Below, piece by piece: positions 52,901 through 57,080 of a DNA stretch of 64,000 nucleotides. This DNA comes from Ottelia alismoides (Eukaryota; Streptophyta; Magnoliopsida; Alismatales; Hydrocharitaceae): NCBI GenBank assembly GCA_037367405.1, contig JAZKJV010010627.1, forward strand, positions 1 to 64,000. Direction: 5' to 3'. Position numbers and translations under genes: made by a program. Position 1 is the first letter of the stretch; each line of letters starts with the position of its first letter. Below the pieces are notes generated by a model, which searched no databases, was not told the DNA's origin, and saw only the letters and a program-made list of their open reading frames with translations.

Positions 52901-54127
52901 TTTATTAAAATCATGTATTTGATACACAAGACAAAAGAAGTACTTAGCCTTCCAATGTGAAATGGACTTCCAAACAACTCTCTCACTCAATTCATGTGAT
53001 CTAGATGGTTTTCAAATCTCTAACATACCATTATCAATAGTTATATTGATATCACATATCCAAATGCGCCCACCACATGCAACCCAACACCTAGCGTCCA
53101 ATCCCATATGATCTCCGATTTGTGCGTCCCCCCCCCCCAAAAAAATCTTGTCCTCCTCAAATCACCAAAATGTCCCCACAATTGCAATATGATATTCCCG
53201 TCTAAAGAGGTCAAAATAAAGCCAACAAAACAGTATTTTCAAAACTCTAGCCCCCATCATTTCTCAAAACCGTAGAAGATCTGATGATAGATCAAAATTG
53301 ACCATTCTAGCTACCCATAAGTGCCTTTCTGCTTAGATAAATGACTTCTCCCAATTAATAAGTAATAACAAGTGTTCAACATAATATATACATTAATTCA
53401 AGACATCTAAAAACATGTCCTTGATGCAGTCAAAAATAACTTAAACTTACAATGAACGAGAAATGCATTTTCCAAACAACAAATCCTAATTCACTATCGA
53501 CATCAAAAAGAAAAGTTGATGCAAAAAGAAATGCCATCCCTACAACGAAGAGACGGACATAAAAAACAATCCTTTATTGCTATACAAATCAATCAACCAC
53601 ATATTTTTCCGTTCTCGTCTTTGACCTCAAGACTTTAAAGCTTTTGCCCAAAGAAAAACCACTTCTGAAAACTTTTTGCAATCTCCAATGCCTTACCCAA
53701 ACACCATAGTTCCATGCACACCTTACTACTTATCAAGGAGTAAATAGAAATAACTGCATGGTGATTATCAAGTAAATGTTGGTCTATTAGGAAGTTGATA
53801 ATCAAACTGTGGTGCAGTTTCTATAAGGTTCGTTCGCATTTCCTCACAGCATGATACTCACAATATTTTATACTTTCTCCAAACAATCAAAAAGAACTAA
53901 ACATTTAAAATGGTAACCATAGGCGATAGCATTAGAAAAACATATAATTTAAGATAATAATCAACAAAAGTAAATATATTAAATAAATAGTGCAGGCACT
54001 TTAATTCGGTGAGAGAAAGACAGGAGATTTGGATGACCTTCAGCAAGTCATGCTCTATGTCTTCTGGATTTGCAGATGTTACGCCCAATCTGCTAAAAAG
54101 ATGTTTATCCTCTTCATCCTCATCCAT
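10225..54127 (-). CDS. CHR8: CSB/ERCC6-type SWI2/SNF2 ATPase (plant CHR8), six coding exons
   Basis: This gene encodes a nuclear SNF2-family DNA translocase of the Cockayne syndrome B group, which acts on stalled RNA polymerase II in transcription-coupled repair. Splicing the six exons gives about 1,210 residues, near the length I recall for plant CSB proteins. Approximate landmarks are an acidic start (MDEDEEDKH), a helical region in exon 2, a basic NLS-like stretch (RKEKKLKRP) near residue 320, Walker A DEMGLGKT (about 414-421), motif II DEGH (about 551-554), helicase C with [16 protein letters not shown] near 745, motif [10 protein letters not shown] (about 843), and a C-terminal winged-helix-like segment ([15 protein letters not shown]). 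Introns 1 and 4 are 15.3 and 24.4 kb and full of transposons. One apparent frameshift occurs in the last exon at about 10530-10440. Whether transcription reads through both long introns cannot be judged from sequence. Confidence 0.9.
10989..11441 (-). CDS. CHR8: CSB coding exon 5
   Basis: The acceptor is CTGTAACAG|GCAAGG and the donor CAT|GTGTGA; the exon is 453 nt, phase 0. It starts [19 protein letters not shown] (SNF2 motif VI), which continues exactly from ...WNPSTDMQ at the end of exon 4 although 24.4 kb lie between. The rest ([20 protein letters not shown], then an [16 protein letters not shown] motif) is typical of the CSB C-terminal extension. Confidence 0.95.
11442..12479. other. CSB intron 4, distal part, no gene seen
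   Basis: Sequence next to exon 5 with short chance frames only. It may be original intron sequence that predates the transposon insertions. I saw no repeat ends in it. Confidence 0.4.
12480..13163 (-). pseudogene. Copia-type gag start, minus strand, truncated
   Basis: Read on the minus strand, about 12690-12550 gives a copia gag-like start ([13 protein letters not shown], stop, SWAI) followed by [15 protein letters not shown]. It is homologous in layout to the gag starts of the copia remnants at 18.0 and 30.7 kb. At about 13153-13143 the minus strand reads TATCAGAGC, the core of a tRNA-Met primer-binding site, so the LTR lies to the right. No protease or later pol domain follows on the left, so only the 5' end survives. 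Confidence 0.6.
13164..13380 (-). mobile_element. Probable copia 5' LTR, minus strand
   Basis: This lies directly beyond the minus-strand primer-binding-site-like TATCAGAGC. It contains a direct repeat of about 22 bp ('ccaggagtagggcttctta' at about 13197 and 13219), which is a small internal tandem duplication. The exact left and right ends could not be set because the other LTR is missing. Confidence 0.4.
13540..16832 (+). mobile_element. L1-clade LINE, 5'-truncated, plus strand
   Basis: The element is GC-rich unlike its flanks and carries, in order, the end of an AP endonuclease ([34 protein letters not shown]), reverse transcriptase ([58 protein letters not shown]; catalytic YTDDTIFF near 15231-15254), the post-RT region (LMRRFLWG) and a zinc-binding zf-RVT end ([17 protein letters not shown]). 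It stops in a CCCCCTTTTTGAGACTTC plus A8 tail. The endonuclease start is missing. Frameshifts occur near 13620, 14330 and 14600, with an in-frame TAG at 15089-15091, so it is inactive. It sits inside CSB intron 4. Confidence 0.85.
16804..17017 (+). repeat. Perfect 107-bp tandem duplication at the L1 tail
   Basis: Units 16804-16910 and 16911-17017 are identical by eye, including matching homopolymer runs (A8, T6, T7). The unit contains the L1 3' terminus, its poly-A tail and about 70 bp of flanking sequence. An exact copy in an otherwise decayed region implies a very recent duplication or an assembly duplication. Confidence 0.9.
17018..17453. other. AT-rich intron spacer, no gene seen
   Basis: Short AT-rich stretch between the L1 tail duplication and the copia LTR. 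A chance minus-strand frame (17145-17387) has no recognisable motif. Confidence 0.4.
17454..17603 (+). repeat. 5' LTR of copia A with primer-binding site
   Basis: The sequence closely follows 28866-29019, both containing 'tatttgagtcatgtaa' and a TATA-like CTATATAAGAGACCCTA, and both end CTCCACA or TTCCACA. TGGTATTAGAGC follows at 17604-17615, a near match to the tRNA-Met-type PBS (TGGTATCAGAGC) usual in copia. The first bases, TTTTAG, differ from the expected TGTTAG. Confidence 0.8.
17970..19035 (+). pseudogene. Copia A gag and start of protease, broken
   Basis: Gag-type sequence starts near 17975 ([17 protein letters not shown]) and includes [27 protein letters not shown] and an RG-rich segment before a CTHCRRWNH zinc-knuckle remnant (about 18709), where a one-base shift removes the last cysteine from frame. 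The aspartic protease motif is WIMHSGAST (about 18997), in which the expected catalytic Asp of DSG is His. Several in-frame stops make it non-coding. Confidence 0.7.
19040..19275 (-). repeat. Inverted LTR segment (left end of element B)
   Basis: This matches the reverse complement of about 24507-24745, sharing 'ctccctaaggagcg', 'gatgaaaccacgg', 'gaacgcctcaaagg', 'actggatacaatggg' and 'ggatcc' with 'gagagatcc' blocks in reverse order. The pair forms inverted repeats about 5.5 kb apart. Confidence 0.8.
19386..20507. other. Host-like GC-rich sequence inside element B
   Basis: This part of element B contains 'ctagggtttcagaatgaaaccctaa' (a small palindrome), runs of CT-rich and codon-like GC sequence, and 'ccctaaaaccctaggcgaag'. 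These features resemble plant gene 5' leader or first-exon sequence rather than retrotransposon gag. Open frames on both strands (19459-19788 plus, 19785-20090 minus) match no family I recognise. It could be a captured host fragment, as reported for non-autonomous LTR elements, but that is inference. Confidence 0.35.
20508..23400 (-). mobile_element. RTE-clade LINE, minus strand, near full length but decayed
   Basis: Reading from the right, an endonuclease start (SWNIGTLTG, then [15 protein letters not shown], about 23370-23210) is followed by RT ([11 protein letters not shown] region; [11 protein letters not shown] near 21690-21655; catalytic FADDIVLI near 21313-21290) and the RTE C-terminus ([33 protein letters not shown], about 20970-20740). 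The 3' tail has the AATCCATGTAGCCG motif and ends in TTGTTG-type repeats. Several frameshifts are present. In the known plant case, Au-type SINEs share this 3' tail with RTE LINEs. It sits within element B. Confidence 0.8.
20844..20869. repeat. (TG)n microsatellite in the RTE LINE coding part
   Basis: A TG run with one TA interruption. On the LINE strand it reads as alternating His-Thr codons inserted in the CGHT(R) motif of the RTE C-terminus, so it is an in-frame repeat expansion of an ACACAC-like coding stretch. Confidence 0.85.
23400..23570. repeat. Two diverged ~80-bp tandem units at the LINE 5' end
   Basis: The phrases 'atgcgagaacccatgcaaattttggactgcatccgggcggtgatg' and 'atgcgagaaccctcgcaaattttgaattacatccaggctgtgatg' lie about 80 bp apart. 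They may be 5' monomers of the RTE LINE, or part of element B. Confidence 0.6.
23571..24506. other. Element B internal sequence before the polypurine tract
   Basis: Unassigned sequence between the LINE and the 3' LTR. It has repeated 'cagattt...tccatagggactcc' motifs (about 23910 and 23978) and ends in CTTGAGGGGGAGTG. No protein motif is recognisable. Confidence 0.4.
24507..24826 (+). repeat. 3' LTR of element B
   Basis: Starts TGTTGGAGTAC, directly after the polypurine tract CTTGAGGGGGAG, and ends TTTCTAACA. It contains a TATA-like CTATATATAGAC. Copia A integrase sequence resumes just after it. Confidence 0.7.
24815..26909 (+). pseudogene. Copia A integrase and reverse transcriptase remnants
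   Basis: Beyond the inserted element, pol resumes with GAG-pre-integrase traces (about 25045-25130), integrase ([16 protein letters not shown] and [15 protein letters not shown], about 25230-25345; [20 protein letters not shown], about 25570) and RT ([20 protein letters not shown], catalytic VVYVDDM near 26698-26718, [13 protein letters not shown]). Many stops separate these blocks. The sequence stops at 26909, where the 8-bp TSD of a hAT-type element begins. Confidence 0.75.
26910..28106. mobile_element. hAT-type non-autonomous element, copy 1
   Basis: The ends are CAAGGTTGCAGAAGTCGG and the complement of CACTGTTGCAAAAGTCGG, flanked by the perfect 8-bp TSD CTTGGATG (26902-26909 and 28107-28114). 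CA...TG ends and an 8-bp TSD are diagnostic of the hAT superfamily. At 1.2 kb it is three times the size of its relatives at 31570 and 52026. The interior has a two-unit tandem repeat and a strongly G-rich block (about 27715-27870). No transposase is visible. It interrupts copia A between RT and RNase H. Confidence 0.85.
27255..27605. repeat. Two-copy ~165-bp tandem repeat in hAT copy 1
   Basis: 'gaagaaaaccttgacataaaaacatct' recurs at 27318 and 27483 with matching flanks ('aacattgatcttatttgct', 'aacatcaacctaag'), giving a period of about 165 bp. The two units differ at only a few positions. Confidence 0.8.
28107..28865 (+). pseudogene. Copia A RNase H remnant
   Basis: Homology resumes after the hAT-type insertion with [24 protein letters not shown] sequence (about 28207-28270), the usual RT to RNase H junction. 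RNase H then runs down to a TSALQT/HYRRS end before the 3' LTR. Multiple frameshifts and stops are present. Confidence 0.65.
28866..29019 (+). repeat. 3' LTR of copia A
   Basis: Begins TGTTAG and ends CTCCACA, and closely follows the 5' LTR at 17454-17603. The upstream 'ccaacttgggaagag' is a degenerate polypurine tract. Confidence 0.8.
29020..30639. other. Intron 4 spacer between the two copia elements
   Basis: No clear gene. Around 29030-29200 there is a weak two-copy repeat ('cacaaccagcctaaatgctccactattc...' and 'ccataaacggcctaaaaatgctccattc...'). An 83-codon plus frame at 29468-29719 is unrecognised. From about 29940 the sequence is AT-rich. The 5' LTR of the following copia would be expected near its right end but is not recognisable. 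Confidence 0.4.
30650..31569 (+). pseudogene. Copia C gag remnant
   Basis: Contains [26 protein letters not shown]-type sequence ([12 protein letters not shown]), [17 protein letters not shown] and a GGRG stretch, matching the gag layout of copia A. Many stops are present. The zinc-knuckle area lies at about 31430-31500 and is degraded. Confidence 0.65.
31570..31975. mobile_element. hAT MITE, copy 2
   Basis: Begins CAAGGTTTGCAGAAATCG and ends in CGACTTTTACAACAGTG, the same terminal family as copies 1 and 3. The flanking 8-mers GACACGTC and GGCACGCC match at 6 of 8 positions, as expected of an aged TSD. It interrupts the gag of copia C. Confidence 0.75.
32600..33240 (+). pseudogene. Copia C integrase remnant
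   Basis: Includes [21 protein letters not shown] sequence (about 32730-32785) and [20 protein letters not shown] sequence (about 33000-33040), parallel to copia A integrase. Frameshifts and stops break it, and a 31-bp repeat ('aatttccatgttaagtt' near 33200 and 33229) is present at its end. Confidence 0.65.
33291..33481 (+). mobile_element. tRNA-derived SINE (Au-like), with TSD
   Basis: An A-box-like TGGTCTAGTGGTAG (about 33303-33316) and B-box-like GGGTTCAAATCCC (about 33345-33357) are followed by a body ending in AAGAATCCATGTAG and a 'cctacttatagtgggaaaaggctta' tail, as in Au-type SINEs. The 18-bp flanks TTAGCTATTTCCACACCC (33273-33290) and TTAGCTATTCCCACACCC (33482-33499) differ at one base. 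The 3' tail is shared with the RTE LINE at 20508-23400, which fits the LINE machinery mobilising it. It is inserted in copia C. Confidence 0.85.
34126..34428 (-). mobile_element. 5'-truncated L1-type 3' tail, minus strand, with TSD
   Basis: Bounded on both sides by the 13-bp sequence GCCTATTTTTCAG (34113-34125 and 34429-34441). On the minus strand it ends in an A8 tail. Its 3' part ('cctcccaagataggacccacc' on plus) resembles that of the L1 tail at 48249-48409. The size, tail and TSD length fit target-primed reverse transcription. It splits the RT region of copia C. Confidence 0.8.
34429..34802 (+). pseudogene. Copia C reverse transcriptase remnant
   Basis: Contains [36 protein letters not shown] and [12 protein letters not shown], all copia RT motifs. 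The catalytic motif near 34679-34690 reads YVHD instead of YVDD, so one of the two metal-binding aspartates is lost. A frame break lies near 34510. Confidence 0.75.
34803..35539 (+). pseudogene. Copia C RNase H remnant
   Basis: Continues from the RT with [23 protein letters not shown] sequence and RNase H traces (about 35080-35470) in several frames, then the polypurine tract CTTCAGGGGGAG. Confidence 0.55.
35540..35707 (+). repeat. 3' LTR of copia C
   Basis: Starts TGTTAGAGACGG directly after the polypurine tract, has a TATA-like CTATATAAGAACTCCTAG, and ends CTCCACA, the same end as copia A. Only 132 bp separate it from CSB exon 4. Confidence 0.7.
35846..37326 (-). CDS. CHR8: CSB coding exon 4 (most of the SNF2 motor)
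   Basis: The acceptor is TTGTTCAG|GTGGAT and the donor ATGCAG|GTAAAT; the exon is 1,481 nt, entering in phase 1 and leaving in phase 0. It holds an acidic linker, the [16 protein letters not shown]-motif region, Walker [10 protein letters not shown], motif Ia [12 protein letters not shown], motif II DEGH, the SAT-equivalent [20 protein letters not shown], and the first part of helicase C ending at [14 protein letters not shown]. No stop or frame break is seen over 493 codons, unlike the surrounding transposon remnants. Confidence 0.95.
37643..38045 (-). CDS. CHR8: CSB coding exon 3
   Basis: The acceptor is CATTTCAG|GAGAGG and the donor ACTG|GTAGAT; the exon is 403 nt, leaving phase 1. It opens with [20 protein letters not shown], a conserved plant CSB motif, and later has a basic cluster ([18 protein letters not shown]) that could act as a nuclear localisation signal. 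Confidence 0.88.
38207..38743 (-). CDS. CHR8: CSB coding exon 2
   Basis: The acceptor is TTTCCTTAG|GTGGAT and the donor ACT|GTGAGT; the exon is 537 nt, phase 0 at both ends. It encodes 179 residues with heptad-like, charged sequence ([20 protein letters not shown]), probably coiled coil, plus a lysine-rich [11 protein letters not shown] stretch and a conserved-looking [19 protein letters not shown] segment. This matches the N-terminal region expected of plant CSB. Confidence 0.88.
39162..39492. mobile_element. TATCG-rich MITE-like element interrupted by a SINE
   Basis: The L1 reading from 'ctgggagcagagattgag' to 'gcttgtctgggagaccctgg' is interrupted by sequence rich in GATATATCACCG and its complement. 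Both flanks contain GA(C/T)ATATCG-type inverted motifs: GATATCGATATCGACA at the left, and TGTCGATATTGATATATCGG at the right. The exact ends and TSD are unclear. Confidence 0.45.
39233..39364 (+). mobile_element. 5'-truncated SINE (same family as 33291-33481), with TSD
   Basis: Matches the 3' two thirds of the other SINE ('ttgcaggggttgcattaggtagtcgacggcc...', then AAGAATCCATGTAGCC and 'agtgggagaaggcttag') and lacks the A and B boxes. The 17-bp TATATCACCGAAATATC lies directly on both sides (39216-39232 and 39365-39381). The 5' truncation with an intact TSD fits incomplete reverse transcription. Confidence 0.85.
40759..41215 (+). repeat. 5' LTR of the non-autonomous element
   Basis: This 457-bp LTR shares long near-identical blocks with 43233-43674 ('gtcaagtaattatgtttagtcc', 'gttagagtcaattaggataagttagg', 'tggtcctttgtttaattcaagtc'). 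It has a TATA-like CTTATATAAAGG. Confidence 0.9.
41827..42420 (+). other. C-rich, proline-coding block inside the non-autonomous LTR element
   Basis: A 129-codon plus frame (41827-42216) is almost entirely Pro, Ser, Thr and Ala with no domain. On the minus strand the same stretch reads Gly/Val/Glu-rich. The composition is unlike the AT-rich LTRs and could be captured host sequence, but no identity is visible. Confidence 0.35.
42477..42650. mobile_element. Tourist-like (PIF/Harbinger-type) MITE, copy 2
   Basis: The 174-bp element has ends GGGCATGTTTGGTTGCTGGG and the complement of GGGCCTGTTTGGTTGCTGGG, with TTA on both sides (42474-42476 and 42651-42653), the usual PIF/Harbinger target. The core repeats TACCCCTGTGAATAGTAAA twice (about 42522 and 42547), a small internal duplication absent from copy 1 at 9299-9452. 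Confidence 0.85.
43233..43674 (+). repeat. 3' LTR of the non-autonomous element
   Basis: The 442-bp partner of the LTR at 40759-41215, with cleaner TGATGCAG...CTGCATCA ends. A deletion relative to the 5' LTR lies in the CT-rich stretch near 43570-43600. Confidence 0.9.
45983..46606 (-). pseudogene. L1 ORF1-like frame with degenerate zinc knuckle
   Basis: This 207-codon frame includes [19 protein letters not shown] and [22 protein letters not shown] sequence, the layout seen near the C-terminal CCHC part of plant L1 ORF1. It probably continues, broken, toward 45140, where further ORF1-type frames appear in other frames. Confidence 0.5.
47220..48248 (-). mobile_element. L1 3' fragments, minus strand, internally duplicated
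   Basis: Minus-strand sequence includes an L1 zf-RVT piece ([20 protein letters not shown] near 47659-47600) and an [15 protein letters not shown] end. The left edge 'acttttttttgttcaaaaaggggg' looks like an L1 tail in reverse. The block is duplicated (see the repeat entry). Confidence 0.6.
47411..48121 (-). repeat. Diverged ~347-bp tandem duplication of an L1 3' region, with a 36-bp sub-repeat
   Basis: 'cccagataac...cacatg.agaagtagctcctccc' begins at 47417 and again at 47764, and similarity continues for about 340 bp with scattered differences. In the second unit, a 36-bp segment (48001-48036) is repeated perfectly at 48037-48071. Confidence 0.8.
48249..48409 (-). mobile_element. Short 5'-truncated L1 tail, minus strand, with TSD
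   Basis: The 15-bp ACTCCTGCAAGACTT lies on both sides (48234-48248 and 48410-48424). On the minus strand the insert ends in a T/A tail, and its 3' part ('gagccctcccaaggcaggagtcacc' on plus) resembles the insert at 34126-34428. Confidence 0.85.
48425..49969. other. Intron 1 sequence with a possible LINE ORF1 trace
   Basis: At about 48660-49080 the plus strand shows broken frames reading [20 protein letters not shown] and [16 protein letters not shown], vaguely like the DUF4283 part of plant LINE ORF1. The similarity is weak and from memory only. The remainder to 49969 shows no recognisable gene. Confidence 0.3.
49970..50440 (+). mobile_element. L1 3' end fragment (zf-RVT), plus strand
   Basis: Frames include [20 protein letters not shown], then HLLTHE, and [20 protein letters not shown] (about 50275-50340), the typical end of plant L1 ORF2. 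Frames are broken by shifts. No TSD was identified. Confidence 0.65.
50441..52025. other. Intron 1 sequence, no gene seen
   Basis: AT-moderate sequence with chance frames. A 40-bp repeat ('ttccatgattcttaatttcatatatttt') occurs at about 50691 and 50731. No domain is recognisable. Confidence 0.4.
52026..52413. mobile_element. hAT MITE, copy 3, with perfect 8-bp TSD
   Basis: Starts CAAGGTTGCAAAAG and ends CTTTTACAACATTG, with AGCTTATG exactly on both sides (52018-52025 and 52414-52421). The interior shares 'ggattaatcggcagtcgggc', 'atcggatttagtcgggc' and a central AT-rich part with copies 1 and 2. There is no transposase. Confidence 0.9.
52450..53500. repeat. Old two-copy repeat, period ~638 bp
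   Basis: 'caccaaaatg' with its flanks occurs at 52525 and 53163, followed in both by 'gatgttccagtctaaag' or 'gatattcccgtctaaag', 'ccccatca', 'agatcaaaattg', 'tctagctac' and 'atgacttctcc'. The two halves are clearly diverged. On the minus strand there are short codon-like stretches but no family I recognise. A C11 homopolymer sits at about 53127. Confidence 0.65.
53501..54037. other. Proximal intron 1, no further feature
   Basis: Sequence next to the CSB exon 1 donor without a recognisable repeat or gene. Confidence 0.4.
54038..54127 (-). CDS. CHR8: CSB coding exon 1
   Basis: Thirty codons from ATG (54127-54125), beginning [20 protein letters not shown] and ending in a [12 protein letters not shown] sequence. 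I recognise the LGV(A/T)SANPEDIE block as the conserved N-terminus of plant CSB. The proposed donor is AAG|GTCATC, a weak site because GTCATC departs from GTRAGT. It joins in phase 0 to the exon at 38743, giving a smooth ...[12 protein letters not shown]... sequence. Confidence 0.8.
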
Positions 54128-54727
54128 GATTTCTTCAATCTAAAGACGTCTACAAGTAGATATCCTAACATAAAGAAAAAAGAAAACGGAATCATATTAT
54201 GGCCCATGTTCAAATGTCTGTATGTATGCAGGCAATCACTCGAACTTATATGTGGAGCAGGCAATTTTGCAAAAAAATGCGGAGCGAGCGCTTTTTCAAA
54301 TTATTAAAAATCAAATGATTGATTATATTACCGAGTACCGATTTTAGTTGACATGATGCCAAGATTAATGTTGGGCAGCATATGATGTACTTACAACCAA
54401 GATAAACACGTAAATTACAGGTGCATAAGTAAAAATATACTGACGGCGAACCAAATTAAGAAAAAGAAGTATTTTCTTACACTGCAGCGACAGGAGCCAG
54501 ATGTCGAGCCAAATATAGAACGAAGATATCATCGAATCAAGAAGAAATAATACAAGGAGGAGGACGAGGAGAAGATAAGGAAATTGAAACAACAATCCAA
54601 TTAAGTCAGAAAGCGGCAGCGATGTTAATTACTTCAAGAACGTAAACTAACATGAACAGAGTTCCCAAAACCCTAGAATACGGTGAGGGAGAGATTGGTA
54701 GTGAGAAGAGGAGAGGTGGAGGAGTCA

Positions 54728-54850
54728 ACTCACGTCGCCGGATGCACCTATTCTCCGCTCTCCGAAGCCCTAAGCGACCTCCCCTCTGCGGTCGAAGTAA
54801 CTTGGGGTGAAAGGTGGGACGAGGAGGCCCAAGAAGGGTGACCACCGATC
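54728..54850 (-). promoter_or_regulatory. Candidate CSB 5' leader exon with donor site
   Basis: Upstream of the start codon on the minus strand, a GC-richer stretch containing 'gcttagggcttcggagagcgg' ends in a strong donor GAC|GTGAGT (54735-54728). Candidate acceptors (TTTAG and TTGTAG) lie just before the ATG at about 54140-54155. This suggests a spliced 5' untranslated exon, but no transcript evidence is available here. Confidence 0.4.
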
Positions 54851-55125
54851 TGGTCCTTGCAGGCTTGCACCGTTACACGCGTCTACACATTTCACCAAAG
54901 GAAAAACAAACAAAAATAAAATAGAATTAATTGCAAAATCTACTATTTTTCAGAGGGCATCAAGTCACGTGCCGCTTGTCGCTATTAATTTTTGCATGGA
55001 AAATTCCATCTAACTTTGGCATCTTGGAATCATTCCACGATTGGGTTCGGATCATCTATTGTAAATTAATTACAGTAGATTATGTGTAAACTTGCATATG
55101 CTCGTGTTGTAGTAACAACGATCCA
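54851..55125. promoter_or_regulatory. Probable upstream and promoter region of the CSB gene
   Basis: The region lies upstream of the candidate 5' leader exon on the minus strand. I see no strong TATA box at a convincing distance. Promoter assignment rests on position only. Confidence 0.3.
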
Positions 55126-55179
55126 ATGGCTTGGAAAATACCCTCATCCAAACCCTCCTCACCCGACACCCTCGTCTTC

Positions 55180-55415
55180 GAAATCCTCCATGCCCACAAT
55201 CCCTTGACATGTACCCCCTTCGCTGTGCATCCTCCTCACCGCACCCCCCTCCCCCCTCTGGCCTCTGCCATGCATCCACCTTGTCACGCCTCCCCCATCC
55301 TTTGTGCATCCTCCTCGTCGCGCCTCCTCGCTCCATCGTGCATCCTCCTAACCATGCCTCCTCCATCCGTCGTGCATCCACTTCGTCACACCTCCCCCTC
55401 CCTTGGATCATGTGA
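55180..55415. repeat. C-rich minisatellite, imperfect ~36-42-bp units
   Basis: Repeats of 'gcatcc(a/t)cc(t)(c/t)gtcacgcctcc' type occur about five times (near 55230, 55271, 55305, 55341 and 55373). The unit drives chance Pro/Ser/His-rich frames on the plus strand and Gly/Arg-rich frames on the minus strand. Confidence 0.65.
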
Positions 55416-56066
55416 ATTTATTAAGCTCAACTTCAGCAGGAGGAGCATTCTGATATGCCTTGCAGCTGTAGCGAGTGGTTCCCGCTCCTCATACGAGATA
55501 AAGAACATCAGTGGGCTCATGTTCAATCCAAGGAGGACATATCTGAACAGTGTGTTCAGAGGCATAGCTCATATATTGGGATCTTTCTCTATGGGGTATT
55601 TGTCGGATTGCGGCTTCAGGAGGAGTAGGGGGAAGTTGGGCATTCAAATGGTTAGCATCATCCGTGTCATAGTTTGGAGAGTTGGCATCGTATATCAGAT
55701 CTGTTGTAAGGATGCAAGGCGAGGAGCTGATCTCGTCAATCTCAAGGAACCAAGATATGTTCATCGTATTAGAAGTTAACCATTGTTCGTTTCTTTTGTA
55801 TATAGATTTTATTTGATTTGGCTCATTAAAAATCCATTTTGAAGTCTCCTGTTCTGAATAATCTGATTCCGTGTTGTTCAAATCATACTTTTTATATACT
55901 TATTAGCTCCTTTTTTCTTTCAAGTGGCAATGATAGAAGTTCAGTGCATGACATATAGAACAAGGAACAATTAACAAATCCAAAATTTTAAAAGCAATTG
56001 AATTCAGAGTGTAATCTTCAGGAAGATGCATTCTTATTTGGAAATCCCCTACAGCACGAAAATAAA
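55416..56066. other. Unassigned sequence with overlapping open frames
   Basis: A plus frame continues from the minisatellite to 55779, and an opposed minus frame covers 55881-55489 (beginning MNNTESDYSEQETSKWIFNE). The minus frame has more balanced, codon-like composition, but I recognise neither product. Either could be a decayed gene or transposon fragment. Confidence 0.35.
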
Positions 56067-56071
56067 ACAAC

Positions 56072-57080
56072 TGTTGCATTTAGAATTGTAATTAAATTTT
56101 TTAATTGGAAAGTCTATGTAATTACAATTGGAGTTAATTTAATTTTAATTGGAAAATCAAATGATTGGAGGGAAAGTTGGGAATTCCTAAATTTAAAACA
56201 TGGAAAAGCTTGGTTGGAAGTTTAGTACCATATCCAGTATTTCTAAACTTTTGGTGGGCTTATATATGAGTTCACACCCTAAGCTCTTATAGCAATAGTA
56301 GAGAGGAGGAATGGAGGACCACGCGCGTGTGCGCTTCGCTCCGCTCCATCTCCGGCTCGGGAGAGTCAATTCAGATCTTGATACTTTTGCTGCGGGTTTC
56401 ATTTGGCTGGTCGATTAAATTAATCGGACGGATTAATTTCGACTCGATCGGAATGGGAATCTGACTCAATACAAACGGCTTGATTTAGTTGCAGTTTTGG
56501 AATCCGAGGAGACATGCCCGTTGAGGGGCGTTTTCGGAAATCAAAAGGTACAGCGCGCTGGGGCATGCGATCTTCTTTTTATACCCCTTCTCCGACGTTG
56601 TTTTTCTTCACTCGCAAGAAAAAAAAAGTTCACACCGTCGTTCTCTATTCTACCCTCACATATGTGACCTGTTCTTCTCGGCTGCAAGTTCTCGGAGGTA
56701 CTTTTGAGGACGGTCTCGTCGGTGTGCGTGGACGAAGATCGTACCATCGTGTCCTAGAAGCGGATCGCCAGTACCCTACGCATCGATATTGTGGGGTGAT
56801 ATCCTCTCTAAGGGCAGTCCATTTCATGGACGCTTCGATGATCTCTAACCTTATTTTTCTTTTACTTTATTTGTCGTAATTTGTTTATTGCTTTACTTTA
56901 TCTAGATCATGCCCTAATTCTTGTTTCTATTTATTTATTTGGTTTCTATTTGCATTACGTAATCAGATAATGGTTGAGAAATGCATGATTAAAATGGTGT
57001 TAGTCTGTAATGCTTTTCTTTCAATTCATTTGAATCTGTGTAATTAGTGTTTAAAGTATATACTAATGATCCTGTTAACA
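56072..57080 (+). repeat. 5' LTR of copia E
   Basis: The 1,009-bp partner of 61670-62668. Shared blocks include 'ggaggaatggaggaccac', 'gatcgccagtaccctacgca' and 'cgtaatcagataatggttg' (with one change). It has a TATA-like GGGCTTATATATGAG near 56257. Confidence 0.9.

Noticed and set aside
53897..54127. Separate small gene starting MDEDEEDKH
   Set aside because: Only the first 30 codons look coding. They match the plant CSB N-terminus and splice in phase to 38743, so it is exon 1.
55126..55779. 217-codon plus-strand open frame upstream of the CSB gene
   Set aside because: Its first half is minisatellite-encoded Pro/Ser/His repeat and the rest overlaps an opposed frame. No domain was recognised.
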